Shown here in pieces: positions 1 through 5,945 of a DNA stretch of 10,965 bases. The stretch spans positions 1-10,965 of the forward strand of contig JAIPBB010000180.1 in assembly GCA_021739805.1 (NCBI GenBank), written 5' to 3'. This DNA is from Saprospiraceae bacterium. Lineage in GTDB: Bacteria > Bacteroidota > Bacteroidia > Bacteroidales > JAIPBB01. The notes below the pieces were generated by a model. The model was given only the letters and a program-made list of their open reading frames with translations. It made no database searches and was not told the origin of the DNA. Position numbers and translations under genes: made by a program. Position 1 is the stretch's first letter. The number at the start of each line of letters is the position of its first letter.

Positions 1-93
1 TTTAATTCTAAAATTAAAGCTTTTAGGAATATTTTTAGAGGTGTTAAAGATGTACCATTTTTTATTTTCAGAGTCACTAAAATATTTGCTTAA
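1..93 (+). CDS. C-terminal end of an ISL3/ISAon1-like transposase (5' part outside window)
   Basis: The first frame is open from the left edge to a TAA at 91-93 and encodes 30 residues. They contain KIKAFRNIFRGVKDVPFF followed by a short FRVTKIFA ending. This matches my memory of the extreme C-terminus of DDE transposases of the ISL3/ISAon1 group common in Bacteroidota, where a helix with 'K.KAFR..FRGV.D..FF.FR' closes the protein. The catalytic residues lie outside the window, so activity cannot be judged. The terminal repeat candidate 22 nt after the stop supports the reading. It is too short for a firm family call, and the window starts inside the gene. Confidence 0.72.
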   Translation, partial: FNSKIKAFRNIFRGVKDVPFFIFRVTKIFA

Positions 94-114
94 TGAAATC
101 TGAACTTATAGATA

Positions 115-139
115 CTCCCCCTATTTTTTCCATTGAGCC
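115..139 (-). repeat. Putative terminal inverted repeat of the insertion sequence
   Basis: On the minus strand it begins GGCTCAATGG and continues through an A-run and a GGGGG run to about 115. The GGCTC start is the ISL3-family hallmark. Its partner at the other end of the element is outside the window, so the inner limit is an estimate. Confidence 0.5.
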
Positions 140-164
140 TACTTTACCAGATGACTCAAAAAAA

Positions 165-695
165 CTAAGGCGTTATTACTGCCGAAATCTTTCCTGTCAA
201 GCTGGAATGACTCGAAACATAATTCACACTAATAGAATCACCTAAATTATTAATTTCAATGGTGTCATTTCCCGGAATAGCAATAGAACTAAACTGATAA
301 GGTAAACCAAAATCTCCACCAATTTCTGACTTTGAACCAAATGTTACTACATAAGCTGAACTGGAGCTAATATTAAGTTTGTTATCAAAATGTTCTATGT
401 CATCTTTAGTTGTAATATCGAATTTGAAAATCAGCTTATCAGTTGTTAAGTCTCCAACATCGGGTAAATCTGTTTCAGCAATTGAAATCCCAAATTCATT
501 GTTTGCTGCAATAGAATCAACCTCTATTGAAGCTTGATTTGTAAAAGGAATAAAATCATAAAAATTGCCAATATGACCAAATCTCAATGATAAAATAGGC
601 TTTGGAGTTTCAATTGGGTCTTCATCATCTTCTTTTTTGTTACAAGAGATTATCACTATGCTTATCAAAGCTAATAAAAGAATTTTTGTTTTCAT
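165..695 (-). CDS. Putative surface lipoprotein, unknown function
   Basis: The protein has 176 residues. Residues 1-17 form a lysine-start hydrophobic signal peptide ending in a lipobox (IISC), with the lipidated cysteine at residue 18. Directly after it comes NKKEDDEDP, an acidic run like the Bacteroidota lipoprotein export signal, so the mature protein probably sits on the outer face of the outer membrane. The rest is rich in beta-prone, Ser/Thr/Asp-containing stretches without cysteine, suggesting a small beta-sandwich. I do not recognise the family. The gene ends 25 nt from the insertion-sequence end but closes with its own TAG, and no truncation is evident. It is divergent from the split-barrel gene and has a good TAnnTTTG promoter just upstream. 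The start is fixed by the signal peptide. Confidence 0.85.
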   Translation of the reverse strand: MKTKILLLALISIVIISCNKKEDDEDPIETPKPILSLRFGHIGNFYDFIPFTNQASIEVDSIAANNEFGISIAETDLPDVGDLTTDKLIFKFDITTKDDIEHFDNKLNISSSSAYVVTFGSKSEIGGDFGLPYQFSSIAIPGNDTIEINNLGDSISVNYVSSHSSLTGKISAVITP

Positions 696-716
696 TGTCT
701 AAATTTTTGTGTTTGG

Positions 717-748
717 CAAAAGTAAGGTATTAAGTTTTATTAGCCCAA
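717..748 (-). promoter_or_regulatory. Bacteroidota-type promoter of the minus-strand lipoprotein gene
   Basis: On the minus strand, TACTTTTG (717-724) fits the -7 consensus TAnnTTTG. A TTG (746-748) lies 21 nt further upstream, a spacing expected for the -33 element. Transcription would start near 711, giving a leader of about 15 nt before the ATG at 695. Confidence 0.6.
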
Positions 749-771
749 TACCTATAGATTTTAAAATTTAT

Positions 772-779
772 TAATTTTG
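772..779 (+). promoter_or_regulatory. Putative -7 promoter element (TAATTTTG) of the split-barrel gene
   Basis: TAATTTTG fits TAnnTTTG exactly and lies 35 nt before the ATG at 815. I see no clear TTG at the matching -33 distance, so this rests on one element. It lies back to back with the minus-strand promoter at 717-748, so the two genes share one divergent control region. Confidence 0.4.
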
Positions 780-814
780 ATTCGAGTAATTATTTAAAAC
801 ATTAAAATTTAATC

Positions 815-1240
815 ATGAATACAATTGACGATTGCATTAAATTCACAAACGAAAATCCAATATGCTATTTGGCAACTTTGGAAATCGACCAACCAAGAGT
901 TCGAGCTTTGGGTTTTTGGTTTGCCGATGAAACAGGATTTTATTTCCAAACCGGTTCAATTAAAGAATTTCCTAAACAACTTAAAATGAATCCCAAAACA
1001 GAAGTTTGTTTTTATAAACATGAAGGAATGACCGGAACTATGTTAAGAATAGCAGGAGAAGTAGAGTTTCTTACTGATATCAAACTGAAAGCAAAAGCAA
1101 TGATTGACCGACCTTTTCTGAAAAGTTTTGGAATGACTGTAGAAAGTCCTGCTTTAGTAATTTTCAGAATTGCCCATGGGAAAGCTCATTACTGGACTAT
1201 GGAAAATAATATGAAACCTAAAGAGATTATTGAGTTTTAA
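815..1240 (+). CDS. Pyridoxamine 5'-phosphate oxidase-like FMN-binding split-barrel protein
   Basis: The protein has 141 residues and no signal peptide, so it is cytoplasmic. Its order of elements fits the small PNPOx-like split barrel: a short N-terminal helix, then CYLATLEIDQPRVRALGFWF (residues 17-36), then FYFQTGSIKEFPKQLKMNP (residues 42-60), which is typical of the FMN-phosphate-contacting region, then a strand containing LRIAGEVEF. Proteins of this size are usually annotated as the 'pyridoxamine 5'-phosphate oxidase family' but rarely make pyridoxal phosphate. Known relatives bind FMN, F420 or heme and reduce small substrates, and the substrate here cannot be read from sequence. It appears complete and monocistronic. 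Confidence 0.85.
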   Translation: MNTIDDCIKFTNENPICYLATLEIDQPRVRALGFWFADETGFYFQTGSIKEFPKQLKMNPKTEVCFYKHEGMTGTMLRIAGEVEFLTDIKLKAKAMIDRPFLKSFGMTVESPALVIFRIAHGKAHYWTMENNMKPKEIIEF

Positions 1241-1245
1241 TTTGG

Positions 1246-1265
1246 CTAAAAAATGATTTTTTTAG
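1246..1265. terminator. Possible A/T-only hairpin after the split-barrel gene
   Basis: CTAAAAAA (1246-1253) and TTTTTTAG (1258-1265) are perfect inverted repeats around a TGAT loop, 5 nt after the stop at 1240. The T-run inside the right arm could act as the release tract. The stem has a single G-C pair, so it is weak. A second A/T-only inverted repeat (ATTAATAAT at 1280-1288, ATTATTAAT at 1291-1299) follows. Confidence 0.3.
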
Positions 1266-1429
1266 AAGCAAAAACAAGGATTAATAATCTATTATTAATT
1301 AATGATTATGGCGATAATTAAATAAATTACAAAAAGAAGGTTAAAAAGCTTTTTCTGTATATTTATTGAATTAGCTAAATCTCATAAACATAATTTAGTA
1401 TTTTTATAATCTGATTAAATAATAGTCTT

Positions 1430-1653
1430 ATGAATCAAAAAAACAAACTTGTTATCTTTCAGACTAATAAACTCAGAAGACTATGGCATTATGGTGAATG
1501 GTATTATTCTGTTGTAGATATTTTTGGAGCATTAACAGATAGTGTCAATCCAACAGATTATTTAAAAAAATTCGCAAAAGAGATGAAGAACTTGGGAGCT
1601 ACCAGGGGACAAATTGTCCACAGGTAGAAATGCTAGTAAATTTAAAACATTGA
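1430..1653 (+). pseudogene. Bro-N domain (phage antirepressor/DNA-damage-inducible protein-like) gene remnant, frameshifted and truncated
   Basis: The first frame encodes 65 residues beginning MNQKNKLVIFQTNKLRRLWH and continuing GEWYYSVVDIFGALTDS, which is the N-terminus of Bro-N proteins of phages and bacterial genomes ('IRR.WH..EWYFSVVD...LT.S'). After DYLKK the frame becomes nonsense and stops at 1627. Adding one A to the A-run at 1564-1570 brings in the next frame, which reads IRKRDEELGSYQGTNCPQ then VEML before a TGA at 1651. That is exactly the family continuation as I remember it. After VEML the similarity ends, so the rest of the protein (normally a few hundred residues) is missing. 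One base was therefore lost in a homopolymer, and the 3' part was deleted or has decayed. Confidence 0.8.
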
Positions 1654-1730
1654 GAGTATGTTAATAATGAGTTGTACCCAATTTGGGTATAGTTGAAATT
1701 ATTTGATAAAGATAAATTAAAACTTGAAGA

Positions 1731-1792
1731 ATAATTGTCAACTTAAATAAAACAATTTCATTACATCTCAAGAATTACTAATTATACAAACT
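1731..1792 (+). repeat. Upstream copy of a ~63-nt near-repeat, before the orphan lipoprotein gene
   Basis: Segment 1731-1759 matches 2628-2655 at 25 of 29 aligned columns with one indel. The 20-mer AATTACTAATTATACAAACT (1773-1792) matches 2674-2693 at 19 of 20. The middle of the segment is diverged. This copy follows a short in-frame stretch ending LKLEE-stop (TAA 1732-1734), which may be the tail of a lost gene. The TAATTATA inside is a poor -7 element. Confidence 0.5.
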
Positions 1793-1812
1793 TTGAAATA
1801 TTTTTAATTGAT

Positions 1813-2631
1813 ATGAAATTTAATGTGAAAATCAACAAACTAGTAATTGTTTTAATCGTTTTATTAATTGGGTGTAATAATCCGAATAGCGATACAACTA
1901 CAAATATTAAAACTGATTCAATCCCAATTAATAAAGAACAATTAATCGAACAATCAAATCTATTAGATGGTTTTTGGCTTACAAATAATTATTTATTACA
2001 AATTGAAAATTCTAAATCCATATATTTAAGCAGGGAGTATGATACTAAACTGTATGGCTTTATTCTTGAAAAAGAAAATTTACTAAGTGATTCTGCTTGG
2101 TTACATGGTTTTACTGAACATGAAGGAGGATATAGTAGTCTTTTAATCTTTGATTACAAGAAAAATATATTTATTAATGACCTTAAAAGAAAAGAAGATT
2201 ATTCTTCCTTCCCGGAATCTTTTGAATTGAAAATCACAAAAAACAATTTGCTTGAAATGTATTTTCCGAATTCTAAAACTACAGATACTTATAGAAAAGT
2301 AATTGACAATCAAACAGAATTGAGAAGAATTTTATTTGAAGGCAATTATTATTCATCTAATAATGAGCGAAAATTTTCATTTAACCAAAATGGTTTATTG
2401 GATGGTTTTGATGACAAAGTTTATTATGAACTTGTAGTTGACTTTCTAGAAGGAATTTTTTATGATGCTATAATTTTATTCCCAACTGAAGATGGTGGAA
2501 ATTGGCCTGATGGAGATATGTATAAATATGAATTTGACAATGATACTCTCAAACTATATTATATAAAAGCAGATTGGAATAATTTTGAGCATGAAGTTGG
2601 AGATATTTCTTATAAACTTATAAAAGAATAA
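1813..2631 (+). CDS. Putative lipoprotein, unknown function
   Basis: The protein has 272 residues. Residues 1-20 form a lysine-rich start and a hydrophobic core ending LLIGC, with the lipidated cysteine at residue 21; NNPNSDTTTN follows, so there is no acidic export signal. The mature part seems to have two similar halves. Around residue 52 it reads DGFWLTNNYLLQIENSKS, and around residue 174 it reads EGNYYSSNNERKFSFNQNG. Each has the G-x-W/Y start and alternating strands seen in small lipocalin-like barrels. That comparison is an inference, and I do not recognise the family. The gene lies between two copies of a ~63-nt near-repeat and follows the Bro-N remnant, which suggests it entered or was rearranged here. 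The start is set by the signal peptide. Confidence 0.8.
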   Translation: MKFNVKINKLVIVLIVLLIGCNNPNSDTTTNIKTDSIPINKEQLIEQSNLLDGFWLTNNYLLQIENSKSIYLSREYDTKLYGFILEKENLLSDSAWLHGFTEHEGGYSSLLIFDYKKNIFINDLKRKEDYSSFPESFELKITKNNLLEMYFPNSKTTDTYRKVIDNQTELRRILFEGNYYSSNNERKFSFNQNGLLDGFDDKVYYELVVDFLEGIFYDAIILFPTEDGGNWPDGDMYKYEFDNDTLKLYYIKADWNNFEHEVGDISYKLIKE

Positions 2632-2693
2632 TTATCAATTTAACTAAAACATTTCCACCCCAAACCTCCCTAAAATTACTAATTTTACAAACT
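2628..2693 (+). repeat. Downstream copy of the ~63-nt near-repeat, forming the rhlE leader
   Basis: It begins in the stop codon of the lipoprotein gene and ends 46 nt before rhlE. Its right part contains TAATTTTA (2680-2687), one base off TAnnTTTG, so it could carry the rhlE promoter. See 1731-1792 for the matching copy. Confidence 0.5.
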
Positions 2694-2739
2694 ATAATAA
2701 CTCAAGCAATTAACAATTGAAACTTCACTTTTAAATAAT

Positions 2740-3993
2740 ATGAAATTTTCCGAATTAAAACTAGAAGAACAACTAATGGAAGCCATATCCTATATGGGCT
2801 TTGAAACCGCAACACCAATTCAGGAAAGAGCTATTCCGCTAATACTCGAAAACAGGGATTTAATTGCCTGTGCACAAACTGGTACAGGAAAAACTGTTGC
2901 ATTTGTTTTACCGATTCTCAATAAACTAATTGGAAAAAAAGGCAGTTCTACCGATACTTTAATAATTGTACCAACCAGAGAGTTGGCTATTCAAATAGAA
3001 CAACAAATTCAAGGGCTTTCCTATTTTGTTTCGGTTGGTTCCATTGCTGTTTATGGTGGTGGAGATGGCAAAGACTGGCAAGCACAGGAAGATGCTTTGA
3101 AAAATGGAACTGATATTGTTGTAGCGACTCCGGGTAAATTATTATCGCATTTACAATCGAAAAACACAAGATTTGATAATCTAAAGCATTTGATTTTAGA
3201 TGAAGCCGATCGTATGTTGGATATGGGTTTTGTTGATGATATAAATAAAATCATCTCATATCTGCCTAAAAACCATCAAACTTTAATGTTTAGTGCAACC
3301 ATGCCAAATAGTATTCGCCAATTGGCTAAACGGATTTTACATAATCCACTTGAAATATCTTTGGCAATGTCGAAACCAGCCGAAGGTATCGACCAAAAAG
3401 CTTATTTATGCTATGATTTACAGAAAATAAAAATTATTAGTCATGTTTTAGCTGAAAGAAAAGATTACGACAGTATTCTTATTTTTTCTTCAACAAAGAG
3501 CAATGTAAATGAAATAATCAGGTCGCTTAAAAGTTCAGGTTTCCCAGCCAGGGGGATTTCATCTGATTTAACGCAGGACAAACGCGAAGAAGTTTTAAAT
3601 GGCTTTATGGCTAAGCAAATTCGTATTTTGGTTGCAACCGATGTAATGAGTCGTGGAATTGATGTAAAGGAAATCAATATGGTGTTGAATTATGATGTTC
3701 CTCACGATGCTGAAGATTATGTTCATCGTGTTGGGAGAACAGCCAGAGTGAATGCAAAAGGTGAAGCTATAACATTGGTAAATCCAAAAGATATGCAAAA
3801 ACTGAGATCTATTGAAGAATTAATTGACATATCTATTCCAAAGCTTCAACCACCTGATAAAATTGGAGAAGGACCGCAATGGAGAGATGCAAAACCGAAA
3901 ACATTCGGGGCAAAATCATTCGAAGCTAAAGGCAAGAAACCTTTTCATAAAAAGAAGAATTTTAGGAGACCTGATACAAGGAATAAATTTTGA
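2740..3993 (+). CDS. rhlE: DEAD-box ATP-dependent RNA helicase, RhlE type
   Basis: This 417-residue cytoplasmic helicase unwinds short RNA duplexes using ATP and in relatives serves ribosome assembly, RNA decay or cold growth. All core motifs are intact: Q-motif around GFETATPIQ (20-28), Walker A AQTGTGKT (45-52), PTREL (78-82), TPGKL (130-134), DEAD (154-157), SAT (185-187), ILIFSSTK (246-253), ATDVMSRGID (299-308) and HRVGRTAR (329-336). A basic, glycine- and lysine-rich tail of about 45 residues follows the second RecA domain, as in RhlE proteins, and probably binds RNA. Length and motif spacing fit Bacteroidota RhlE. The gene stands alone and converges on the beta-propeller gene 46 nt downstream. 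Assignment to RhlE rather than another DEAD-box subgroup rests on the short tail and motif context. Confidence 0.93.
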   Translation: MKFSELKLEEQLMEAISYMGFETATPIQERAIPLILENRDLIACAQTGTGKTVAFVLPILNKLIGKKGSSTDTLIIVPTRELAIQIEQQIQGLSYFVSVGSIAVYGGGDGKDWQAQEDALKNGTDIVVATPGKLLSHLQSKNTRFDNLKHLILDEADRMLDMGFVDDINKIISYLPKNHQTLMFSATMPNSIRQLAKRILHNPLEISLAMSKPAEGIDQKAYLCYDLQKIKIISHVLAERKDYDSILIFSSTKSNVNEIIRSLKSSGFPARGISSDLTQDKREEVLNGFMAKQIRILVATDVMSRGIDVKEINMVLNYDVPHDAEDYVHRVGRTARVNAKGEAITLVNPKDMQKLRSIEELIDISIPKLQPPDKIGEGPQWRDAKPKTFGAKSFEAKGKKPFHKKKNFRRPDTRNKF

Positions 3994-4039
3994 GTTGTTA
4001 TGGCTTCCAGATGTGTTTTATTAAGTATTGAAGAAATTG

Positions 4040-4882
4040 TCATTTCAACTCATAAGCCATAACCGAATTATGTAAAAAAGTTGGAATCACAATAAGATTA
4101 AGTTCGGGAATATATTCAAAATCTGCTGCATTTATTTTTTCGGGAGTAGTGTCAAGAAGTTTTACTTTTTCGCCTTTGTCGTTAACCGAAAACACTCTCC
4201 CTGACCAATCAGAAAAAATGAAACCTTCATAACCAAAGCGTTTTAGACCGTCAATTGAGCCGGTGTTTTTGAAAATTAATTCAGACACCCCGCTTTCAAG
4301 ATCATATTTGTAAATTCCATCAGAAGTCCCGATGAAAATATATCCCTGTTCGTGAAATATTCCATTTGGCCGGTTAAACTTTTCACAGGGATATTTTGAA
4401 GCCTCTCCTCCGAAAATCAAAAATATATTCCCTGTTGATGAACAAGTTGCCCATACTGCACCATTTATCCCTGTTGCAATATCATTTAAAAATTCTGCTT
4501 CGGGAAATTCATAAAACTTAATAATTTCTCCTTTTTCGATATCAATTTCAGAGATTCTGTCAATGTCGGTTACATAAAGTTTATTGCCAATTATACCCAT
4601 TCCTTTTGGGGCATTTAAAGCTGTCACCCATTCTGATTTTATTGTTTTTCCGTTAAGGTCAATTTTCGAAATATAACCGTTTCCATCCTTTTCGCTTGGC
4701 TTACCGTTTATATTTGAAACATAAAGCACTTTTCTTTCGGCATCATAACAAACAGATTCGGGTATTTTAAATCCAGCATCATTTGTCCATTTAAGCTGGA
4801 GTTTTGTGTTTATGGCTTTAAATCCTGCAAAAGTGAAAGCCACTAAAATCAGTAATGAAATTGAAAGTTTGAGATTTTTCAT
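4040..4882 (-). CDS. SMP-30/gluconolactonase-like six-bladed beta-propeller protein, exported
   Basis: The protein has 280 residues. Residues 1-24 are a signal peptide or uncleaved anchor without a lipobox, so it acts in the periplasm or is membrane-tethered. The rest shows propeller blades with recurring strand patterns (VLYVSNING, KLYVTDIDRISEID, YIFIGTSDGIYKYD, FIFSDWSGRVFSVN). Likely equivalents of the SMP-30 metal ligands are Glu42 in PESV, Asn133 in LNDIA, Asn173 in RPNGI and Asp211 in SIDG, which suggests a divalent-metal lactonase or hydrolase site. The substrate is unknown, and some such proteins are only binding scaffolds. The coding end lies 46 nt from the convergent rhlE stop. A -7 element sits 17 nt upstream of the start. 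Confidence 0.8.
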   Translation of the reverse strand: MKNLKLSISLLILVAFTFAGFKAINTKLQLKWTNDAGFKIPESVCYDAERKVLYVSNINGKPSEKDGNGYISKIDLNGKTIKSEWVTALNAPKGMGIIGNKLYVTDIDRISEIDIEKGEIIKFYEFPEAEFLNDIATGINGAVWATCSSTGNIFLIFGGEASKYPCEKFNRPNGIFHEQGYIFIGTSDGIYKYDLESGVSELIFKNTGSIDGLKRFGYEGFIFSDWSGRVFSVNDKGEKVKLLDTTPEKINAADFEYIPELNLIVIPTFLHNSVMAYELK

Positions 4883-4898
4883 AATTGTAAGTTTTATT

Positions 4899-4906
4899 CA
4901 AAAATA
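4899..4906 (-). promoter_or_regulatory. -7 promoter element (TATTTTTG) of the beta-propeller gene
   Basis: On the minus strand TATTTTTG fits TAnnTTTG and would give a leader of about 12 nt before the ATG at 4882. At the -33 distance there is TGG rather than a clean TTG. Confidence 0.45.
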
Positions 4907-4980
4907 AGATTTTAATTATGAAATTCCATATTATTAATTTATATTTTATAATTTTGGTGATAGATGTTGTTTATTTACGA

Positions 4981-4991
4981 GTTGTGCGTCA
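4981..4991 (+). repeat. Boundary word GTTGTGCGTCA before the first gene of the series
   Basis: GTTGTGCGTCA matches GTAGTGTGTCA at 5901-5911 in 9 of 11 positions. Its first nine bases are the exact reverse complement of 5774-5782. It lies 42 nt upstream of the membrane-protein start. No fold-back partner is visible to its left, so it looks like a half-site or the left boundary of the series. Confidence 0.5.
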
Positions 4992-5032
4992 TGCGGAGAA
5001 ACACAATTACATTATATAAATAAAACTAAAAA

Positions 5033-5725
5033 ATGACAATTTGGATTATTACATCAATTGCACTCTGGACTAATCCAATAATTAGTTTTGTTCTTTACAA
5101 ACTGACAAAGAAAAATCAAAACACACGGAAAAAATTACTTCGTATTTTTATTGGTATATCTATACTTGTAATCACTGGACTATTGTCAAATATATCTACT
5201 ACATCCACAAGTGCTGACTGGATAATTCTTGCCTTACTTCATTTATCAATATGCTTTTTTATATGGATTGGACTTTTGCAATCTAATAGACTAATTAATC
5301 TAATTTCTGCATTGACATTAATTGTTATTTTTGGAATTGGATACTTACTAAGCACGATTGGAATTTTAGGACTTGGCTTTATTACGGCTGAATTTGAATC
5401 TACAAAATCGATTAGAATAAACAATAATACTGTTTACAAAGAATTTGGAGTAGGAAATGCAACTACTTCTTGGGGTGGAATAAAGGTTTGTTTATACCGG
5501 AACTATTCTGTATTTCCAATTTTTGAAAGAAAATTTTTTGAGAAATCATATATTGGTGGAGACGAAGATGATAAATCAAAATTTAACATAAAACCTGAGA
5601 ATTCTTATGTAAATAATAAGCCAAGTTTTTATGCAAACAGTTTTGAATTAACTTATGATACAGTAAATCAAGAAATTATTTTATCAGAGACATACAGGAA
5701 AGACACTCTTCATCTTAGGAAATGA
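5033..5725 (+). CDS. Four-helix membrane protein with C-terminal soluble domain, unknown function
   Basis: The protein has 230 residues. Hydrophobic helices are visible at about 3-23, 36-54, 63-83 and 87-117, joined by short loops, with a basic loop (KLTKKNQNTRKKLLR) between the first two that suggests it faces the cytoplasm. With an even number of helices, both termini should lie on one side. If the basic loop is cytoplasmic, the ~110-residue tail, rich in Asn, Tyr and Lys, faces the periplasm. I recognise no family or catalytic motif. The gene is flanked by the inverted 9-mers GTTGTGCGT (4981-4989) and ACGCACAAC (5774-5782) and is the first of a plus-strand run of orphan envelope genes. No clear TAnnTTTG promoter is seen in front. 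Confidence 0.72.
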   Translation: MTIWIITSIALWTNPIISFVLYKLTKKNQNTRKKLLRIFIGISILVITGLLSNISTTSTSADWIILALLHLSICFFIWIGLLQSNRLINLISALTLIVIFGIGYLLSTIGILGLGFITAEFESTKSIRINNNTVYKEFGVGNATTSWGGIKVCLYRNYSVFPIFERKFFEKSYIGGDEDDKSKFNIKPENSYVNNKPSFYANSFELTYDTVNQEIILSETYRKDTLHLRK

Positions 5726-5740
5726 CTTTTATTAAAAACC

Positions 5741-5774
5741 CAATATTAAACATAGAATAATATAAAAGCACGAA
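5741..5774 (+). repeat. Left part of junction block: CAATA, CATAGAA, AGCACGAA words
   Basis: CAATA (5741-5745), CATAGAA (5751-5757) and AGCACGAA (5767-5774) recur in the same order and with similar spacing at 7531-7560, downstream of the next gene. This marks a common 3' boundary of both gene units. Confidence 0.55.
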
Positions 5775-5909
5775 CGCACAACAACACCTATACTGCATAC
5801 CGCAATTAGTTGTAAATATCAAGATTAATGCTATAAATTAAATATATTTGTAAACAGAAAAATTAGTAATAATTAAAGCGGCACGCAGCATAGCCAACCC
5901 GTAGTGTGT
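5774..5909. repeat. Long imperfect inverted repeat (attC-like fold-back) between two orphan genes
   Basis: The inner arms are 5788-5808 and 5873-5893, separated by 64 nt of A/T-rich DNA. In the 16-bp core (CTATACTGCATACCGC against its partner), 13 positions are Watson-Crick and the other three are A-C on the top strand but G-T on the bottom strand, so the bottom strand folds without a true mismatch there. Outside the inner arms, ACGCACAAC (5774-5782) faces GTAGTGTGT (5901-5909), pairing at 7 of 9, after unpaired gaps of 5 and 7 nt. Nested outer and inner boxes with a loop resemble integron attC sites, but the boxes do not match RYYYAAC/GTTRRRY exactly. Confidence 0.65.
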
Positions 5910-5945
5910 CAGCAAGGTAATGCAACCTGCAAAATTGAAATTGAA

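Larger units (their letters stand above)
1..139 (+). mobile_element. Right end of an insertion sequence (ISL3/ISAon1-like)
   Basis: The element comprises the transposase tail and a 46-nt non-coding end. Read from outside inwards on the minus strand, the end starts at 139 with GGCTCAATGGAAAAAATAGG, which resembles the GGCTCTTTGG-type terminal repeats of the ISL3 family. If 139 is the true boundary, the target duplication should begin at 140, and an 8-bp duplication would be TACTTTAC at 140-147. The element ends 25 nt from the stop codon of the convergent lipoprotein gene, so that gene's own 3' flank is probably lost or displaced. The left end is not in the window. Confidence 0.6.

Noticed and set aside
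1343..1354. AAAAAGCTTTTT palindrome as a regulatory site.
   Set aside because: Such A/T palindromes are expected by chance in DNA of this composition, and no gene start is close.
3824..4024. A 66-residue plus-strand ORF overlapping the end of rhlE.
   Set aside because: It is a shadow of the rhlE tail in another frame, with no motif or start signal.
3997..4063. GTTATGGCTT (3997-4006) and AAGCCATAAC (4054-4063), an exact 10-bp inverted repeat between the convergent genes, as a shared terminator.
   Set aside because: The right arm lies inside the coding end of the beta-propeller gene, the loop is 47 nt, and no T-run follows on either side. It could be chance.
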